A stretch of DNA of 64,000 bases from NCBI GenBank assembly GCA_019912315.1, contig JAIOJA010000080.1, positions 21,762 to 85,761 of the forward strand, written 5' to 3'. Of this stretch, positions 53,157 to 62,684 are shown in pieces. Position 1 is the stretch's first letter. Each line of letters starts with the position of its first letter. The position numbers were made by a program, and so were the translations under genes. Below the pieces are notes generated by a model. That model was not told the origin of the DNA, did no database searches, and worked only from the letters and a program-made list of their open reading frames with translations. Origin of the DNA: Planctomycetota bacterium (lineage in GTDB: Bacteria; Planctomycetota; UBA8742; UBA2392).

Positions 53157-54641
53157 TCAGGCTTCTTCGCGGGTGTATTCTTTGCCATCGAAGCCGAGCA
53201 GCACTTCCTTGCCCTCTTCTTCGGTCGTCAGCCAGACCGGGCGGTTCCAGATGCGGCGTACGTTCTTCAGCGTTTCTTTGGCGTAGTTTTCATCCAGATC
53301 AAAGCCGTCGTGCCGGTGCTTCAACAGCAGTTCGCCGCGGTTGTGGTAGTTGCCGTCCTCCACGTGAATGTACGGCTCGCCCATATTTGTCAGCGCCGTC
53401 TTGAGCTTGGACTTGATCGACCGGAAGCTGCGACTGCTGATTTCGTACTCGCCGCTGGCCGGGTTGAAGTCGTAAGTGAACAGCTTGGCGCGCTGACAGA
53501 AATCCGGCGTCAGGAACTCGTCAATGAACGTCAGGTCGTTGTAGATCTGCCGCACCTGGAAAATTTTTTCGCGCCCGGCGCCGCGTTCGTCTGTGTCCCA
53601 GTTTGCCTTGGCGGAGACATCATCGCACTCTTCCCAGTCTTTGCCGTGCATGCCGCGGTCCCAGCGGTACTCGATGTCGCGCAGCAGCTCAATGCCCAGT
53701 TTGTACGGGTTGATCACGCCTGGGCTCATGCCCATGGTCATGCTGTGGTGGTCGGCGAAGTCGACGATCTCCGCGGCGGTTGCAGCCTTCTGGGTCATGA
53801 TCGTGGAGTGCCAGTAGCTGGCCCAGCCTTCATTCATGATCTTGGTCTGGCGCTGCGGCGCGAAGTAGTAGGCTTCTTCGCGAATGATGCCGATTACGTC
53901 GCGCTGCCAGTTGCGGAGGGGCGCGTAGTTCATCAGGAACCACAGCACGTCCTTGACCGGGTCCAGCGGAAACTTCGGCGGCTCGAGGGCCTTCTTTTCG
54001 AGGTCTTTGCGCTTCTGCGCCAGAATCTCGGGCGGGTTGATGTAGCGGTCCATGTAGTCCTTGGACCGCAGCTTCTGCACTTCGATGCGGACGGTTTCGT
54101 CCTCAAGGTCCACGGCCTCCTGACGCTGCAGAGGCTTAGTAAAGGGCAGCATGGGGTCGATCAGATTTTCGAGGCTGAGGCAGGCGTCGATGAAAGTTTC
54201 GACCTTGTCGCGCCCGTAGTGGTCCATGTAGCGGCGCACGCGTGAGGCGTGGTTTGCCATCTGGTCAACCATGCGCCGGTTGGTCTTGCTGAACCACATG
54301 TTGTTCTTGAAGAAATCGGCGTGCCCGTAGACGTGTGCCATCACGAGCTTCTGGGAGACGAAGTCGTTGCTGTCCATCAGGTAGGCGATCACCGGGTCGT
54401 TGTTGATCACCAACTCGTAGATTTTGCTGATGCCGTAGGTGTAGCCCTTGATCAGCTCCTCGTACTGCATTCCAAAGCGCCAGTGGGGGTAGCGCGTCGG
54501 AAAGCCGCCGTAGGCCGCGACTTCGTTGAGTGATTCGTAATCCAGCATCTCGAAATGGACGTCGAAGAAATCAAGCCCGAACGCCCTGGCGTGTTCGAGG
54601 ATCTCGTGCTGCGTTGTCGCAAGCTCTTTGCTGAGGATCAT
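53157..54641 (-). CDS. SpoVR family protein
   Basis: The 494-residue protein matches SpoVR/YcgB throughout: LAAYGGFPTRYPHWRFGM-like N-terminal block (here VAAYGGFPTRYPHWRFGM), LVMAHVYGHADFFKNNMWF, and NEGWASYWHSTIM. In Bacillus SpoVR is needed for spore cortex formation; in many non-sporing bacteria it is linked to yeaH and prkA stress genes. Neither neighbour is present here. I chose ATG 54641 because it matches the family start. A longer in-frame Cys-rich extension to a GTG at 54755 is discussed separately. Function in this organism is unknown. Confidence 0.93.
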   Translation of the reverse strand: MILSKELATTQHEILEHARAFGLDFFDVHFEMLDYESLNEVAAYGGFPTRYPHWRFGMQYEELIKGYTYGISKIYELVINNDPVIAYLMDSNDFVSQKLVMAHVYGHADFFKNNMWFSKTNRRMVDQMANHASRVRRYMDHYGRDKVETFIDACLSLENLIDPMLPFTKPLQRQEAVDLEDETVRIEVQKLRSKDYMDRYINPPEILAQKRKDLEKKALEPPKFPLDPVKDVLWFLMNYAPLRNWQRDVIGIIREEAYYFAPQRQTKIMNEGWASYWHSTIMTQKAATAAEIVDFADHHSMTMGMSPGVINPYKLGIELLRDIEYRWDRGMHGKDWEECDDVSAKANWDTDERGAGREKIFQVRQIYNDLTFIDEFLTPDFCQRAKLFTYDFNPASGEYEISSRSFRSIKSKLKTALTNMGEPYIHVEDGNYHNRGELLLKHRHDGFDLDENYAKETLKNVRRIWNRPVWLTTEEEGKEVLLGFDGKEYTREEA

Positions 54642-54870
54642 GTGATTAAGGTAGTGGCAGGCGCAGGTTTCGTACAGATGCGGGTGAGCGTGTGTGCTAT
54701 CGCACTGTTTGCAACCCGTGTCGTGACAATTGTTTCGGCAAATTGCCCGCGCCACCCACTATTTGCCTGAACCATCGGAATTCCGGGCCGTTTGTGTAAC
54801 GCAAGGCGAGTTCTGGGCACTCACCGAAGGTGTGGTTCTTTGACATTTCGGACCAGGAAGGGAGGCCCAG

Positions 54871-57800
54871 ATGCGGCCCAAACCCGCATTGGCGTTGCTT
54901 GCTTTTTTCGTGACGGCCGGCGTTGCATGGACAGCGCTGCCGACGGACGCGAACAGCCAGGACGCTTTGCCGGATCAACCACGTGGGGAAGAAGTAAACG
55001 AAGAAGCCCGGTTGACCAGCAGCCTTGAACTGGGGGCGCCATTTGATGAGCAAGCCCAGTACGATTTCGAACAACTGCTTACCTTCGACGAGCGGGCTGA
55101 ACTCATTAGCCTGAAATCCCGATACGCGATCGCTGTACCCGATTGCCCGCTGCCTACGTCCGAGCCATTACAACCGTTCTATCTGAAGCTTCGCGAGCCA
55201 TTGCGCCGCGAAGAGGCTGACCGTTTGACCGCCGCCGGCGCGTCATTCGTCGGCTATTCCTACCCGCACACACACTTCATCCGTGCATCCGGTGCCGCAA
55301 GCCTGGCGGAGATCGCCGTCGTGCTGAAGACCATGCCCGGCGTCGTCGGCACACTTCTGCGCGAGCCCATGGACGCGTGCAGCGCGCATACCCTGGAATA
55401 CGTGAACGACCAGGGGTGGCAGCGCCGCGAGTTCCGTATCCTGTTCTGGCGCGACGTGGACGGCGAGCGCAAGGAGGCCGTGCTGGCGGGTGTCGGCGCG
55501 CAGATCACCTACGCACACCGCGAGCCCGATGGCGTCATCAGCGAGCGCGTTCCTTACATAGACGCGCTGCTGACACGGGTGCAACTGATCGGCCTGGTCA
55601 ACCACCCCGACATTGACTGGATCGGCCCGCGCTACGAGCTGGTGGCGGACAACGTGACCAGCACCAACGTCGCCAACGCCGGCGCCGGTGTGATCGGCCC
55701 GACAACCAGCTACAACTTGACAGGTCAAGGCATGGTGTCCGTGGTGTTCGACGCCGGCACGGCACGCTCCACCCACGTTGATTATCAGAGTGGCGCCGCG
55801 CCGAACCCGCTGGCTGTTCACTTCCCGGGTATCGGCCAGGCCCGCGTGCTGACCGCGCCTGAGTTGGTGACAGGCCAGCCCGGCTGGGGAATCACCGATC
55901 AGTCTTCGCTGCACTATCATTCTGCGCACGTGACCGGCACCGTTTGCGGCGACGGCACCGGCGACCCGGATGCCCGCGGCTTCGCGCCGGAATCATGCGT
56001 CATCAGCATGGGCTGGGGCAGCATGGATTTCGAGCGCCAGGTGCTGCGCCATTACTTCCGCCACGTGGCTGACAATCATAGCTACGGGCAGGGCGGGGGC
56101 TCGAGCGGCGGCTACAACTCCGAGGCCCAGACAAGCGACATCGACATCCGCGACATCTGGCTGAACGAGTGCAAATCCGCCGGCAATGAGGGCGGCGGCA
56201 GCAATACCTGCGGCGACGACACCTGCCGAAAAAATGCCTTCGTGATCGCCAACGTGCAGGACAACGGCGACATCAACGGCAGCTCTTCGCGCGGGCCAAC
56301 GGATGACGGACGTCTGGTTCCGCACTTCGCTGCCAACGGTACCGGTTTGCTAAGCACCTATGAAACCAGCGACACGGCATACAACAGCATTTCCGGCACC
56401 AGCATGTCTTCGCCGAGTGTGTGCGGCTCGCTGGTTCTTCTCACGGAACTGTGGCGTCGCGAGTTCGGTGACTCACGTCAGTTCGCGCCTGACGAGTTGC
56501 GCGGCGTGCTCGCCGCGACTTGCGCTGACCAGTACAACCCCGGGCCTGATTACCGCTACGGCTTCGGCATCATTGACGTGCAGCGCGCCGCGGACCTGAT
56601 TCTGGCGCACTCGGCCTCGGGCGATCGTATTCGCCGAGGCAGCATTCGACAGGGCGACCAGGTCGAGTACAACGTGCAGGTGACGAGCTCAAGCCAGCCC
56701 CTGAAGGTTGTGCTTTCCTGGCTGGATATTTACGCGTCCACTTCGGCCACCACGACGCTGGTTAATAACATCGACATAGAACTCGTGGCCCCCGGCAACA
56801 CCGTACACTATCCCTGGAGCGGGCTGTCCAGCGGCAGCGCCGGCAACCAGACCTACCAGTGGACGCGCACCGGCGCCAACGCACGCGACAACATCCTGCT
56901 GGCGGAAGTAGACGCCCCGCAGGTCGGTACCTGGACCATCCGCGTGAAGGGAACCAGCATCCCGGCCAACCCGCAAAGCACCGTGTTGAACGATGCCACG
57001 GGCTATGTGCTGGTCAGTGAGAGCGCCATCAGCAAGGCGCAGCAACTGTTTGAAGACAACCTGAACGCGACCGGCCCGCTCGCGATTCCCAACGGCAGCA
57101 GCACCGGCCTGGCCCGCACCTTCAGTGTCAGCAACACCAACGCCGTCGAAAACGTGCGTGTGTATGTTGACGTGCGCCACCCGCGCCGCGGCGACCTTGA
57201 AATTCGCCTGCGCCACCCGGACAGCACGGAAGTGGTGATTGAAACCAGCGACGCGTCATCGCGCCCGGACCTGATCGCCGTCTACCCGGACACCCGTCAG
57301 TACGACTCCGACACCGAAGTCTTCAACACCAAGCCCGCCAACGGAACCTGGACCGTCACCGTCAAAGACCTGACCGGCGGCGCGGACACCGGCACCCTGG
57401 AGTACCTCGCGCTTGAAATCGACTACGACACCGTCAATCCGCCGCCGAACTCACCCCCGACGGCCGACGCCGGGCCCAACCAGACCGTCAACGAGGGCGT
57501 GACGGTCAACCTGTCCGGCAGCGGCAGCAGCGACCCGAACAGCGACCCGCTGACGTACCAATGGGCGCGGATCAGTGGGGCTAACGTCACGATTGTAAAT
57601 GCAACCGGTGTGAACTGCTCGTTCGTCGCGCCGCAGGTGGCAGCGACCCAGACTGTCACGATCCGGCTGACTGTCGATGACGGCAACGGCGGCTCGGATA
57701 CTGACGACGTGGTCATCACGATCAACGACGTGCCTGTGCCGAACGCTCCCCCCACAGCGAATGCAGGCCCTGACGCGGGCGCCGCGCACAACGCGACGGC

Positions 57801-58176
57801 CCAGTTGGACGGTTCAGCCAGCACGGACCCGGAAAGCGATCCGCTGACGTACTCGTGGTCGCAGGTGGGGGGCGCGAACAGCGTGACCCTGTCGGGCGCC
57901 ACGACGGCCACGCCGACGTTCACGGCGCCAGCGGTGGACGACGTGCTGGTCTTTGAGCTCACGGTGAATGACGGGCAGGGCAACAACGACTCGGACACAG
58001 TGACAATCACCGTGAACGCCACAGGCACGACTACAACCGGCAGTGGCGGAGGCGGTGGTGGCGGCGGCGGAGGCGGTGGTTGCAGCACCGGCGAGGGCAC
58101 AAGCTGGCTGTTGCTGCTGATCGCGTTCGCGGCGGCTGCGGGCGTCTGGACCCGGCGCGCAAACCAGCGGCCGTGA
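54871..58176 (+). CDS. Secreted subtilase (S8) with P-domain, PKD-like repeats and sorting tail
   Basis: The 1101-residue protein has a signal peptide, a propeptide region, a subtilisin-like catalytic domain with Asp294 (VFDAGTARS), His350 (YHSAHVTGT) and Ser511 (SGTSMSSPS), a proprotein-convertase P-type domain at about 730-850 (HPRRGDLEIRLRHPDSTEV), two Ig/PKD-like repeats (PPTADAGPNQTV; PPTANAGPDAGAA), and a Gly-rich linker with Cys, TM segment and RRANQRP tail. The start follows GGAAGGGAGG. The tail closely resembles that of the metalloprotease at 50663. The triad appears intact. Substrates are unknown. Confidence 0.92.
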   Translation: MRPKPALALLAFFVTAGVAWTALPTDANSQDALPDQPRGEEVNEEARLTSSLELGAPFDEQAQYDFEQLLTFDERAELISLKSRYAIAVPDCPLPTSEPLQPFYLKLREPLRREEADRLTAAGASFVGYSYPHTHFIRASGAASLAEIAVVLKTMPGVVGTLLREPMDACSAHTLEYVNDQGWQRREFRILFWRDVDGERKEAVLAGVGAQITYAHREPDGVISERVPYIDALLTRVQLIGLVNHPDIDWIGPRYELVADNVTSTNVANAGAGVIGPTTSYNLTGQGMVSVVFDAGTARSTHVDYQSGAAPNPLAVHFPGIGQARVLTAPELVTGQPGWGITDQSSLHYHSAHVTGTVCGDGTGDPDARGFAPESCVISMGWGSMDFERQVLRHYFRHVADNHSYGQGGGSSGGYNSEAQTSDIDIRDIWLNECKSAGNEGGGSNTCGDDTCRKNAFVIANVQDNGDINGSSSRGPTDDGRLVPHFAANGTGLLSTYETSDTAYNSISGTSMSSPSVCGSLVLLTELWRREFGDSRQFAPDELRGVLAATCADQYNPGPDYRYGFGIIDVQRAADLILAHSASGDRIRRGSIRQGDQVEYNVQVTSSSQPLKVVLSWLDIYASTSATTTLVNNIDIELVAPGNTVHYPWSGLSSGSAGNQTYQWTRTGANARDNILLAEVDAPQVGTWTIRVKGTSIPANPQSTVLNDATGYVLVSESAISKAQQLFEDNLNATGPLAIPNGSSTGLARTFSVSNTNAVENVRVYVDVRHPRRGDLEIRLRHPDSTEVVIETSDASSRPDLIAVYPDTRQYDSDTEVFNTKPANGTWTVTVKDLTGGADTGTLEYLALEIDYDTVNPPPNSPPTADAGPNQTVNEGVTVNLSGSGSSDPNSDPLTYQWARISGANVTIVNATGVNCSFVAPQVAATQTVTIRLTVDDGNGGSDTDDVVITINDVPVPNAPPTANAGPDAGAAHNATAQLDGSASTDPESDPLTYSWSQVGGANSVTLSGATTATPTFTAPAVDDVLVFELTVNDGQGNNDSDTVTITVNATGTTTTGSGGGGGGGGGGGGCSTGEGTSWLLLLIAFAAAAGVWTRRANQRP

Positions 58177-58386
58177 GGAGTAGCCTGTCGATGCGCCCCG
58201 GACCGCCAGGCAGCAGGACGTGCTGTTCTGGTTGACGGCCGTGCTGTTGGTGTTGATCGAGAGCGTTTGGTTGCTTCGGGCTGCCGGCGCTGCGGGCGCG
58301 TTAGCATCTTCCGCAAGGCGTGAATCTCGCTGACCCGTTGTTGCCAATGGGGATCCGGCACCCGCCTTCGCCGAGCCTGCCCAGCT

Positions 58387-59241
58387 TCAACGGATGTCTA
58401 TGTGGACCGAGCAATGTCCCACGTCGGGCTCGCTTTCCAGGCGTACGCGCACGGCCTCGCCGATGTCGTGGGCCTGCTGCACGGACAGGTCCGCGGGCAC
58501 CACGACGTGCAGATGCACCTGCAACTCCGTTCCCAGGAAGTGCGCGCGCAGGTCGTGGGCTTCCTTCACGCCCGGGACTGCGCGGGCAATCTCGCGCAGT
58601 TCTTCCTGCCGCTCGGGCGGTGGGGCTTCGCCCATCAGGTAGCGGATGTTGTCGCGGGCAAGCTCAATACCCGCCCAGGCGATCCAGCCCGCGACGGGCA
58701 GGGCCAGCCAGGCGTCGAGCTTCGTGGCCCCGAGCTTGGCGGCAAAGAACCCCGCAATCGCCAGCACGCTGACCAGCACGTCGTTGCGTGCGTCCACGGC
58801 CAGGGCCTTGAGGGCGGGGCTGCCCGACCGTTTGTGGGCCGCGCGTGCGAACGCGAGCATCAGCACTTTGAAGAGGGCCTTGGCGCAGAAGACCGCGACG
58901 AGCAGCCAGTCGAGCGTCACGGGCTTGTGGTCCAGCAAGGCCTCGACGGCGCTGCGGGCGACTTCAATGGCCAGCACCCCGGCAACGACGGCGACCACCA
59001 GCCCGCCGATGGGCTCCGCTCGCGCGTGCCCGAAGGGGTGTTCTTCATCCGGGCGCTGGGCAGCGACCATGACGGCCCAGGTCAGCACGGCGGCGGTGAA
59101 AACATCCATGAAGCTGTCAGCGCCCTGGGCGAGGGCAAGCTGGCTGCCAAACACCCACCAGGCGGAGAACAGCCCGACCATCAGCAGCGCGCTGCCGACA
59201 AGGCTGATCAAAGTAAGCGTTCTGCCGCGGGTATTGCCCAT
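58387..59241 (-). CDS. Cation diffusion facilitator (CDF) family transporter
   Basis: The 284-residue membrane protein has six predicted TM segments and CDF motifs: GADSFMDVFTAAV (metal-site Asp pair), HPFGHARAEPIGG, DARNDVLVS, and the C-terminal cytoplasmic domain (VHLHVVVPADLSVQQAHDI). Such transporters export Zn, Fe, Co or Mn by proton antiport. I chose ATG 59241; an upstream ATG at 59280 is also possible. The gene stands apart from metal-response regulators, so the metal is unknown. Confidence 0.93.
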   Translation of the reverse strand: MGNTRGRTLTLISLVGSALLMVGLFSAWWVFGSQLALAQGADSFMDVFTAAVLTWAVMVAAQRPDEEHPFGHARAEPIGGLVVAVVAGVLAIEVARSAVEALLDHKPVTLDWLLVAVFCAKALFKVLMLAFARAAHKRSGSPALKALAVDARNDVLVSVLAIAGFFAAKLGATKLDAWLALPVAGWIAWAGIELARDNIRYLMGEAPPPERQEELREIARAVPGVKEAHDLRAHFLGTELQVHLHVVVPADLSVQQAHDIGEAVRVRLESEPDVGHCSVHIDIR

Positions 59242-59450
59242 GCAGCGAAGGCTACTTCCGCCGGGGGCGGCGTGAAGCACGCAAATTTCCCGAAAATGCG
59301 CGCGGGGAAGTGCTCCGGGAAACGTCTATATGGCAGGGCCAATTGCCGAATCGCAAACAAAGCCGGGCGCTGGGGCGGTTTTCGTACCATTTTGGCGCGC
59401 TATACTGGTGAAATCACACGATGCCCGGAAAACGACTCGCAGGAGGACAT

Positions 59451-61109
59451 ATGAAGCTCTGGACACGACTATTCTCACTGGCGGCCGTCGCGGCCATGCT
59501 GGGCGTGGCATTCACGCCTTCGTCGGCCGGCGACATCAAAAAGGAGCTGTCCGAGTTCAAGAAGACCTGGACGGACCGGCGCGCCAGCACCCGCGAAAAG
59601 TACGAGGCCGTGCGTGCCCTGCCGACGGGCAACAAGGACCTTGCGGACTGGTACATTGACGTTCTTGAAGGCGAGGTGTGGCAGTGGCGCGCGGAGATCA
59701 TGCTTCAGCGCCTTACCACGGAGACCGACCCCGACCTGCTGAATGAGCTGGGCAAGTTTCTGTTCGATGAAAAGAAGGCGCCCAAGCAGGCGTCCGCCGC
59801 AGAGCACCTGATTCTCGGGCTGTTCAATAACTCCAGCTTCGCGAAGCCGGAGCGATGGGCGCGGGCCGGTGAGTTGATCCGCAACGAGAAAATGCCCGAC
59901 AAGGTCAAGTGGCGCATGATTCGCGAACTTGGGCGCTGGCGCGGGGCGGAGGACAACCCTGAAGTCCAGACCCTGATGAAGAACAACTGCCGCCTGCTGA
60001 TCGACCTGCTGGGCGAGAACCTGAAGGCCAAGAGACCCGAGCTGATCGCGCGCTTCCTGATTATTGACTCGCTGGAAAGCCTCACCAACGAGGAGCACGG
60101 TGACAAGATTGAGAACTGGACCTTCTGGTACAACGACCTGAAGGACAAGCCGCTTACTCCGCGCAAGGCCACCATGTTCAAGGATGACCTCGGCGATATC
60201 GAGCTTGAGGGGCACTCTTTCGCCCGCAAAGAGCCGCGCAAGGTCGAAGGCATGGAGATTCTGATTCTGCCTGAGTTCGGCTATTCCGAGGAGTACTGGT
60301 ACCCGTACATCTTTGAGCTCAACAAGACCATGACCTGCACGTTCGTGCAGTTGCCGGACGCCAGCCGCGTGAAAGACCTGGAGCGCCCCATTGACCGCGA
60401 GGGCAACAAGGACCCGAACGCCTACTTCTACCCGCTCGAGCAGCTGGTCGAGGCCTTTGAGCTGCGCCGCCAGGAAAGCAAACAGAAGAAGGTCGGCATC
60501 ATCGCCCACGGCGTGTCCGGCTGGATCGCGCTTGAGTATTGCCGCCTGCACCCGGAAAGCGTGGCTTTCGCGATCATCATGAACACCTGGGCCGGCAACA
60601 ACAGCTATGGCAAGGCTCGCAACCAGCTTGAGGGGAACAAGGACGACGACCTCAAGTACTTCGGTATGGGGCTGCTGTACGACCCGACAAATCGCCAGGG
60701 GTACGGCGCCCTGACCGACGACCAGAAGTTTCACTATGAAACAGGCGCTTACAAGCGGATGCAGCACGACCCCAAGGCCGTCGAGCCGGTGCTGTACGGC
60801 GCAATGCGTGAGCAGTTCCGTGAACAGATCGGCGGCGGACAGGCGCTGACCCCGAAGTTCGAGTTCGAGGATCTGGTGGGTCGCAAAACGATTGACGCGC
60901 ACGTCATGTTTGTCTGGGGCGCGCATGACCCCATGTACGTCGATGATGACATGAAGGCTTTCCAGAAGTCGTTTGACCGGGGCAAGGCGACGTTCGAGAT
61001 TTTTCCCAACTCGTCCCGTACGCCCTGGGCCGAAGAGCCGACCCTGTTCTATGAGAAGTTCGACCAGTTGATCGAGCGGTCGGGCGTGCTCAAGCAGGAA
61101 GACAAGTAA
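59451..61109 (+). CDS. Secreted protein with helical N-domain and alpha/beta-hydrolase-like domain lacking the catalytic His
   Basis: The 552-residue protein has a signal peptide (LAAVAAMLGVAFTPSSAG), a charged helical region of about 200 residues and, after residue 240, an alpha/beta-hydrolase-like domain. Its nucleophile elbow is HGVSG with Ser356, and the acid is in MFVWGAHDPMYVDD. The position where the catalytic His of the family is expected reads FPNSSRTPWAEEP, with Arg523 instead. AGGAGG precedes the ATG at 59451. It ends at a 26-bp terminator. The residue change casts doubt on ordinary esterase activity. Confidence 0.8.
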   Translation: MKLWTRLFSLAAVAAMLGVAFTPSSAGDIKKELSEFKKTWTDRRASTREKYEAVRALPTGNKDLADWYIDVLEGEVWQWRAEIMLQRLTTETDPDLLNELGKFLFDEKKAPKQASAAEHLILGLFNNSSFAKPERWARAGELIRNEKMPDKVKWRMIRELGRWRGAEDNPEVQTLMKNNCRLLIDLLGENLKAKRPELIARFLIIDSLESLTNEEHGDKIENWTFWYNDLKDKPLTPRKATMFKDDLGDIELEGHSFARKEPRKVEGMEILILPEFGYSEEYWYPYIFELNKTMTCTFVQLPDASRVKDLERPIDREGNKDPNAYFYPLEQLVEAFELRRQESKQKKVGIIAHGVSGWIALEYCRLHPESVAFAIIMNTWAGNNSYGKARNQLEGNKDDDLKYFGMGLLYDPTNRQGYGALTDDQKFHYETGAYKRMQHDPKAVEPVLYGAMREQFREQIGGGQALTPKFEFEDLVGRKTIDAHVMFVWGAHDPMYVDDDMKAFQKSFDRGKATFEIFPNSSRTPWAEEPTLFYEKFDQLIERSGVLKQEDK

Positions 61110-61114
61110 GACCC

Positions 61115-61171
61115 GCAGCCAAACGAAAACGAAGGCGACGCTCGGCGTCGCCTTCGTTTTCGTTTGGCTGC
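61115..61171. terminator. 26-bp perfect bidirectional terminator
   Basis: An uninterrupted 26-bp inverted repeat (61115-61140 and 61146-61171, the first arm beginning GCAGCCAAACG and ending GGCGACG) encloses the 5-base loop CTCGG. It fills the gap between two convergent genes and touches the last base of the minus-strand gene. It probably terminates both transcripts. Confidence 0.85.
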
Positions 61172-62056
61172 TCAGGCCGCGTCCTTGATGCGCTTGCGAA
61201 GCGTCTTGTTGGCATCCAGCATCGCCGTCAGGAATCCGAGGCGCGCGTTGTCCCTGGTGCCGCCCGGTGCGACATCGCTGGCGATGCCGGTAGCGGGCAC
61301 GACCGCCTGCCGCTTGCTGATGGCTTCAATTTCACGGGCGAGCTTGTGGATACGCGTCTCAAGCTCAATGATCCGCCCGGACTGGTCGTTCTCGGGCGCG
61401 TTCAGGTTTCGGTTGCGCTGGCTTTCCGTGATGGCCAGTTGCAACAGGGACGCCTTGACCTCTTCAACTTCGGCGACGGCCTGGCGGCTGAGATCACTGT
61501 GCTCGGCGCGCATGTTGTCGTAGGCGACCTCGAGGGCGACGATCTTTTCGCGGGCTTCCTCGGCCACGCGGGTGGATTGCTCGAGTCGTTCCAGGCGCGT
61601 GAGTATCGAGCCCCCGAGGGCGTTGCCGCCTTGCATCAACCCCAGTGCCTTGCGCAGTGAGTTGGCTTCAAGGCGCTGCTCGTCAAGCTGCCGCTCCAGC
61701 CACTCGGTGCGTTGCGCGCCCGCCAGAACCTGCTCACGGAAGAAGCGCTCAAGGTGATAGCGCTCGGCTTCGCCTTCGATCAGCGTTTGCTTGCGCGCGT
61801 CGTATTCAATCTGCTGACGCCGGGCGATCAGCGCCTGTTCAAGGTCGCGTTCCTCAATCAGACGGCGTAGGTTTACCAGCACTGCGGCGCCGAAAGTAAC
61901 AAGCGCCGCGCCCAGAACCATCTCACCCAGCAGAGCCCAGCCCAACGCGCCATCGTGGGCGCGATTCGCCAGAAAGCCTGCCAGTAGACCGAAGAACGGT
62001 GCGAGAGTCAGGCGGTGGGGATCGAACTTGTGTACGCGCTGGAGAAAGGCTTCCAT
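61172..62056 (-). CDS. Coiled-coil membrane protein of unknown function
   Basis: The 294-residue protein has two N-terminal membrane segments (about 20-60, LAPFFGLLAGFLANRA and MVLGAALVTFGAAVL) and then a long coiled coil of heptads rich in Leu, Glu and Arg (NLRRLIEERDLEQALIARRQ; EQRLEANSLRKAL). It resembles membrane-tethered coiled-coil scaffolds such as chemoreceptor or RmuC-like proteins, but no signalling or nuclease domain is visible. ATG 62056 follows GGAGCC. It is 13 bp from the RusA-like gene upstream on the same strand, so probably co-transcribed. Confidence 0.75.
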   Translation of the reverse strand: MEAFLQRVHKFDPHRLTLAPFFGLLAGFLANRAHDGALGWALLGEMVLGAALVTFGAAVLVNLRRLIEERDLEQALIARRQQIEYDARKQTLIEGEAERYHLERFFREQVLAGAQRTEWLERQLDEQRLEANSLRKALGLMQGGNALGGSILTRLERLEQSTRVAEEAREKIVALEVAYDNMRAEHSDLSRQAVAEVEEVKASLLQLAITESQRNRNLNAPENDQSGRIIELETRIHKLAREIEAISKRQAVVPATGIASDVAPGGTRDNARLGFLTAMLDANKTLRKRIKDAA

Positions 62057-62069
62057 GGCGGCTCCGTGG

Positions 62070-62627
62070 TTACGCCGCGTCGCGGTCTTCCGCGGCGAGG
62101 GGGCGAATTTCGATGAGTGTGAATTCCTGGGGCGCATCGCGCTTGGTCAGCACGACGCGGAAGATGTGGCTGTCATCAATACCAAGGGCGGTGCAGACGC
62201 AATCTTCAATGAACTTGACGCGGTTGCTGACGTCCACTTTCCGGACGAGCCCTTTGCGGGTGAAGCAGCTCATGTAGAGGTCGATGTGCAGCTCGTACAG
62301 CGCCGCGGGGTTGAGTTCGCGGTCGATCATGGCGAGCACGAGGCGGCGGATGCGTCGGGCCTGCTGTGTCAGCACCCGTTTGATCACTCCGGTTTGCGGG
62401 TCGCGCACGGTCGTGAAGAGTTTGTTCACGGAGGGCGGCAGAAAGGGCAGGCGCAACCGGAACGGTGTCTGGTCGCCTTCAATGCGGGCGGTCCACCTGC
62501 GGTGGTTGACCCTTGGCTTGCGGGGCGCCTGGCGCCCCGGCGGTGGCGATTTACCGCCCGTCATGGCGCTGAAATCCGCTGCGCTGATGCGCTCCGGACG
62601 CGAGCGCTGATTTTCGGACGAGCCCAT
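62070..62627 (-). CDS. RusA-family Holliday-junction resolvase-like protein
   Basis: The 185-residue protein has a basic N-terminal extension and then a RusA-like fold: FRLRLPFLPPSVNKLF, followed by KVDVSNRVKFIEDCVCTALG and DDSHIF with LTKRD. RusA endonucleases resolve four-way junctions and use several acidic residues in a DxDN...DD arrangement. Here the motif is D-V-S-N, so the second Asp is Ser, while the later DD is kept. RusA genes are commonly phage-borne, yet no phage genes are nearby. Activity is uncertain. Confidence 0.75.
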   Translation of the reverse strand: MGSSENQRSRPERISAADFSAMTGGKSPPPGRQAPRKPRVNHRRWTARIEGDQTPFRLRLPFLPPSVNKLFTTVRDPQTGVIKRVLTQQARRIRRLVLAMIDRELNPAALYELHIDLYMSCFTRKGLVRKVDVSNRVKFIEDCVCTALGIDDSHIFRVVLTKRDAPQEFTLIEIRPLAAEDRDAA

Positions 62628-62684
62628 GTCGATCTCCGTGGGGAAATCGACACGTTCGCGACGCTGACTTCAGTTAAAACCGGG

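Noticed and set aside
54642..54755. Cys/His-rich N-terminal extension of SpoVR in frame to a GTG at 54755 (CxxxC, CxxC and several His)
   Set aside because: No ribosome-binding site supports it, the family begins at the ATG at 54641, and the extension shows no family likeness. It is kept only as a possible alternative start.
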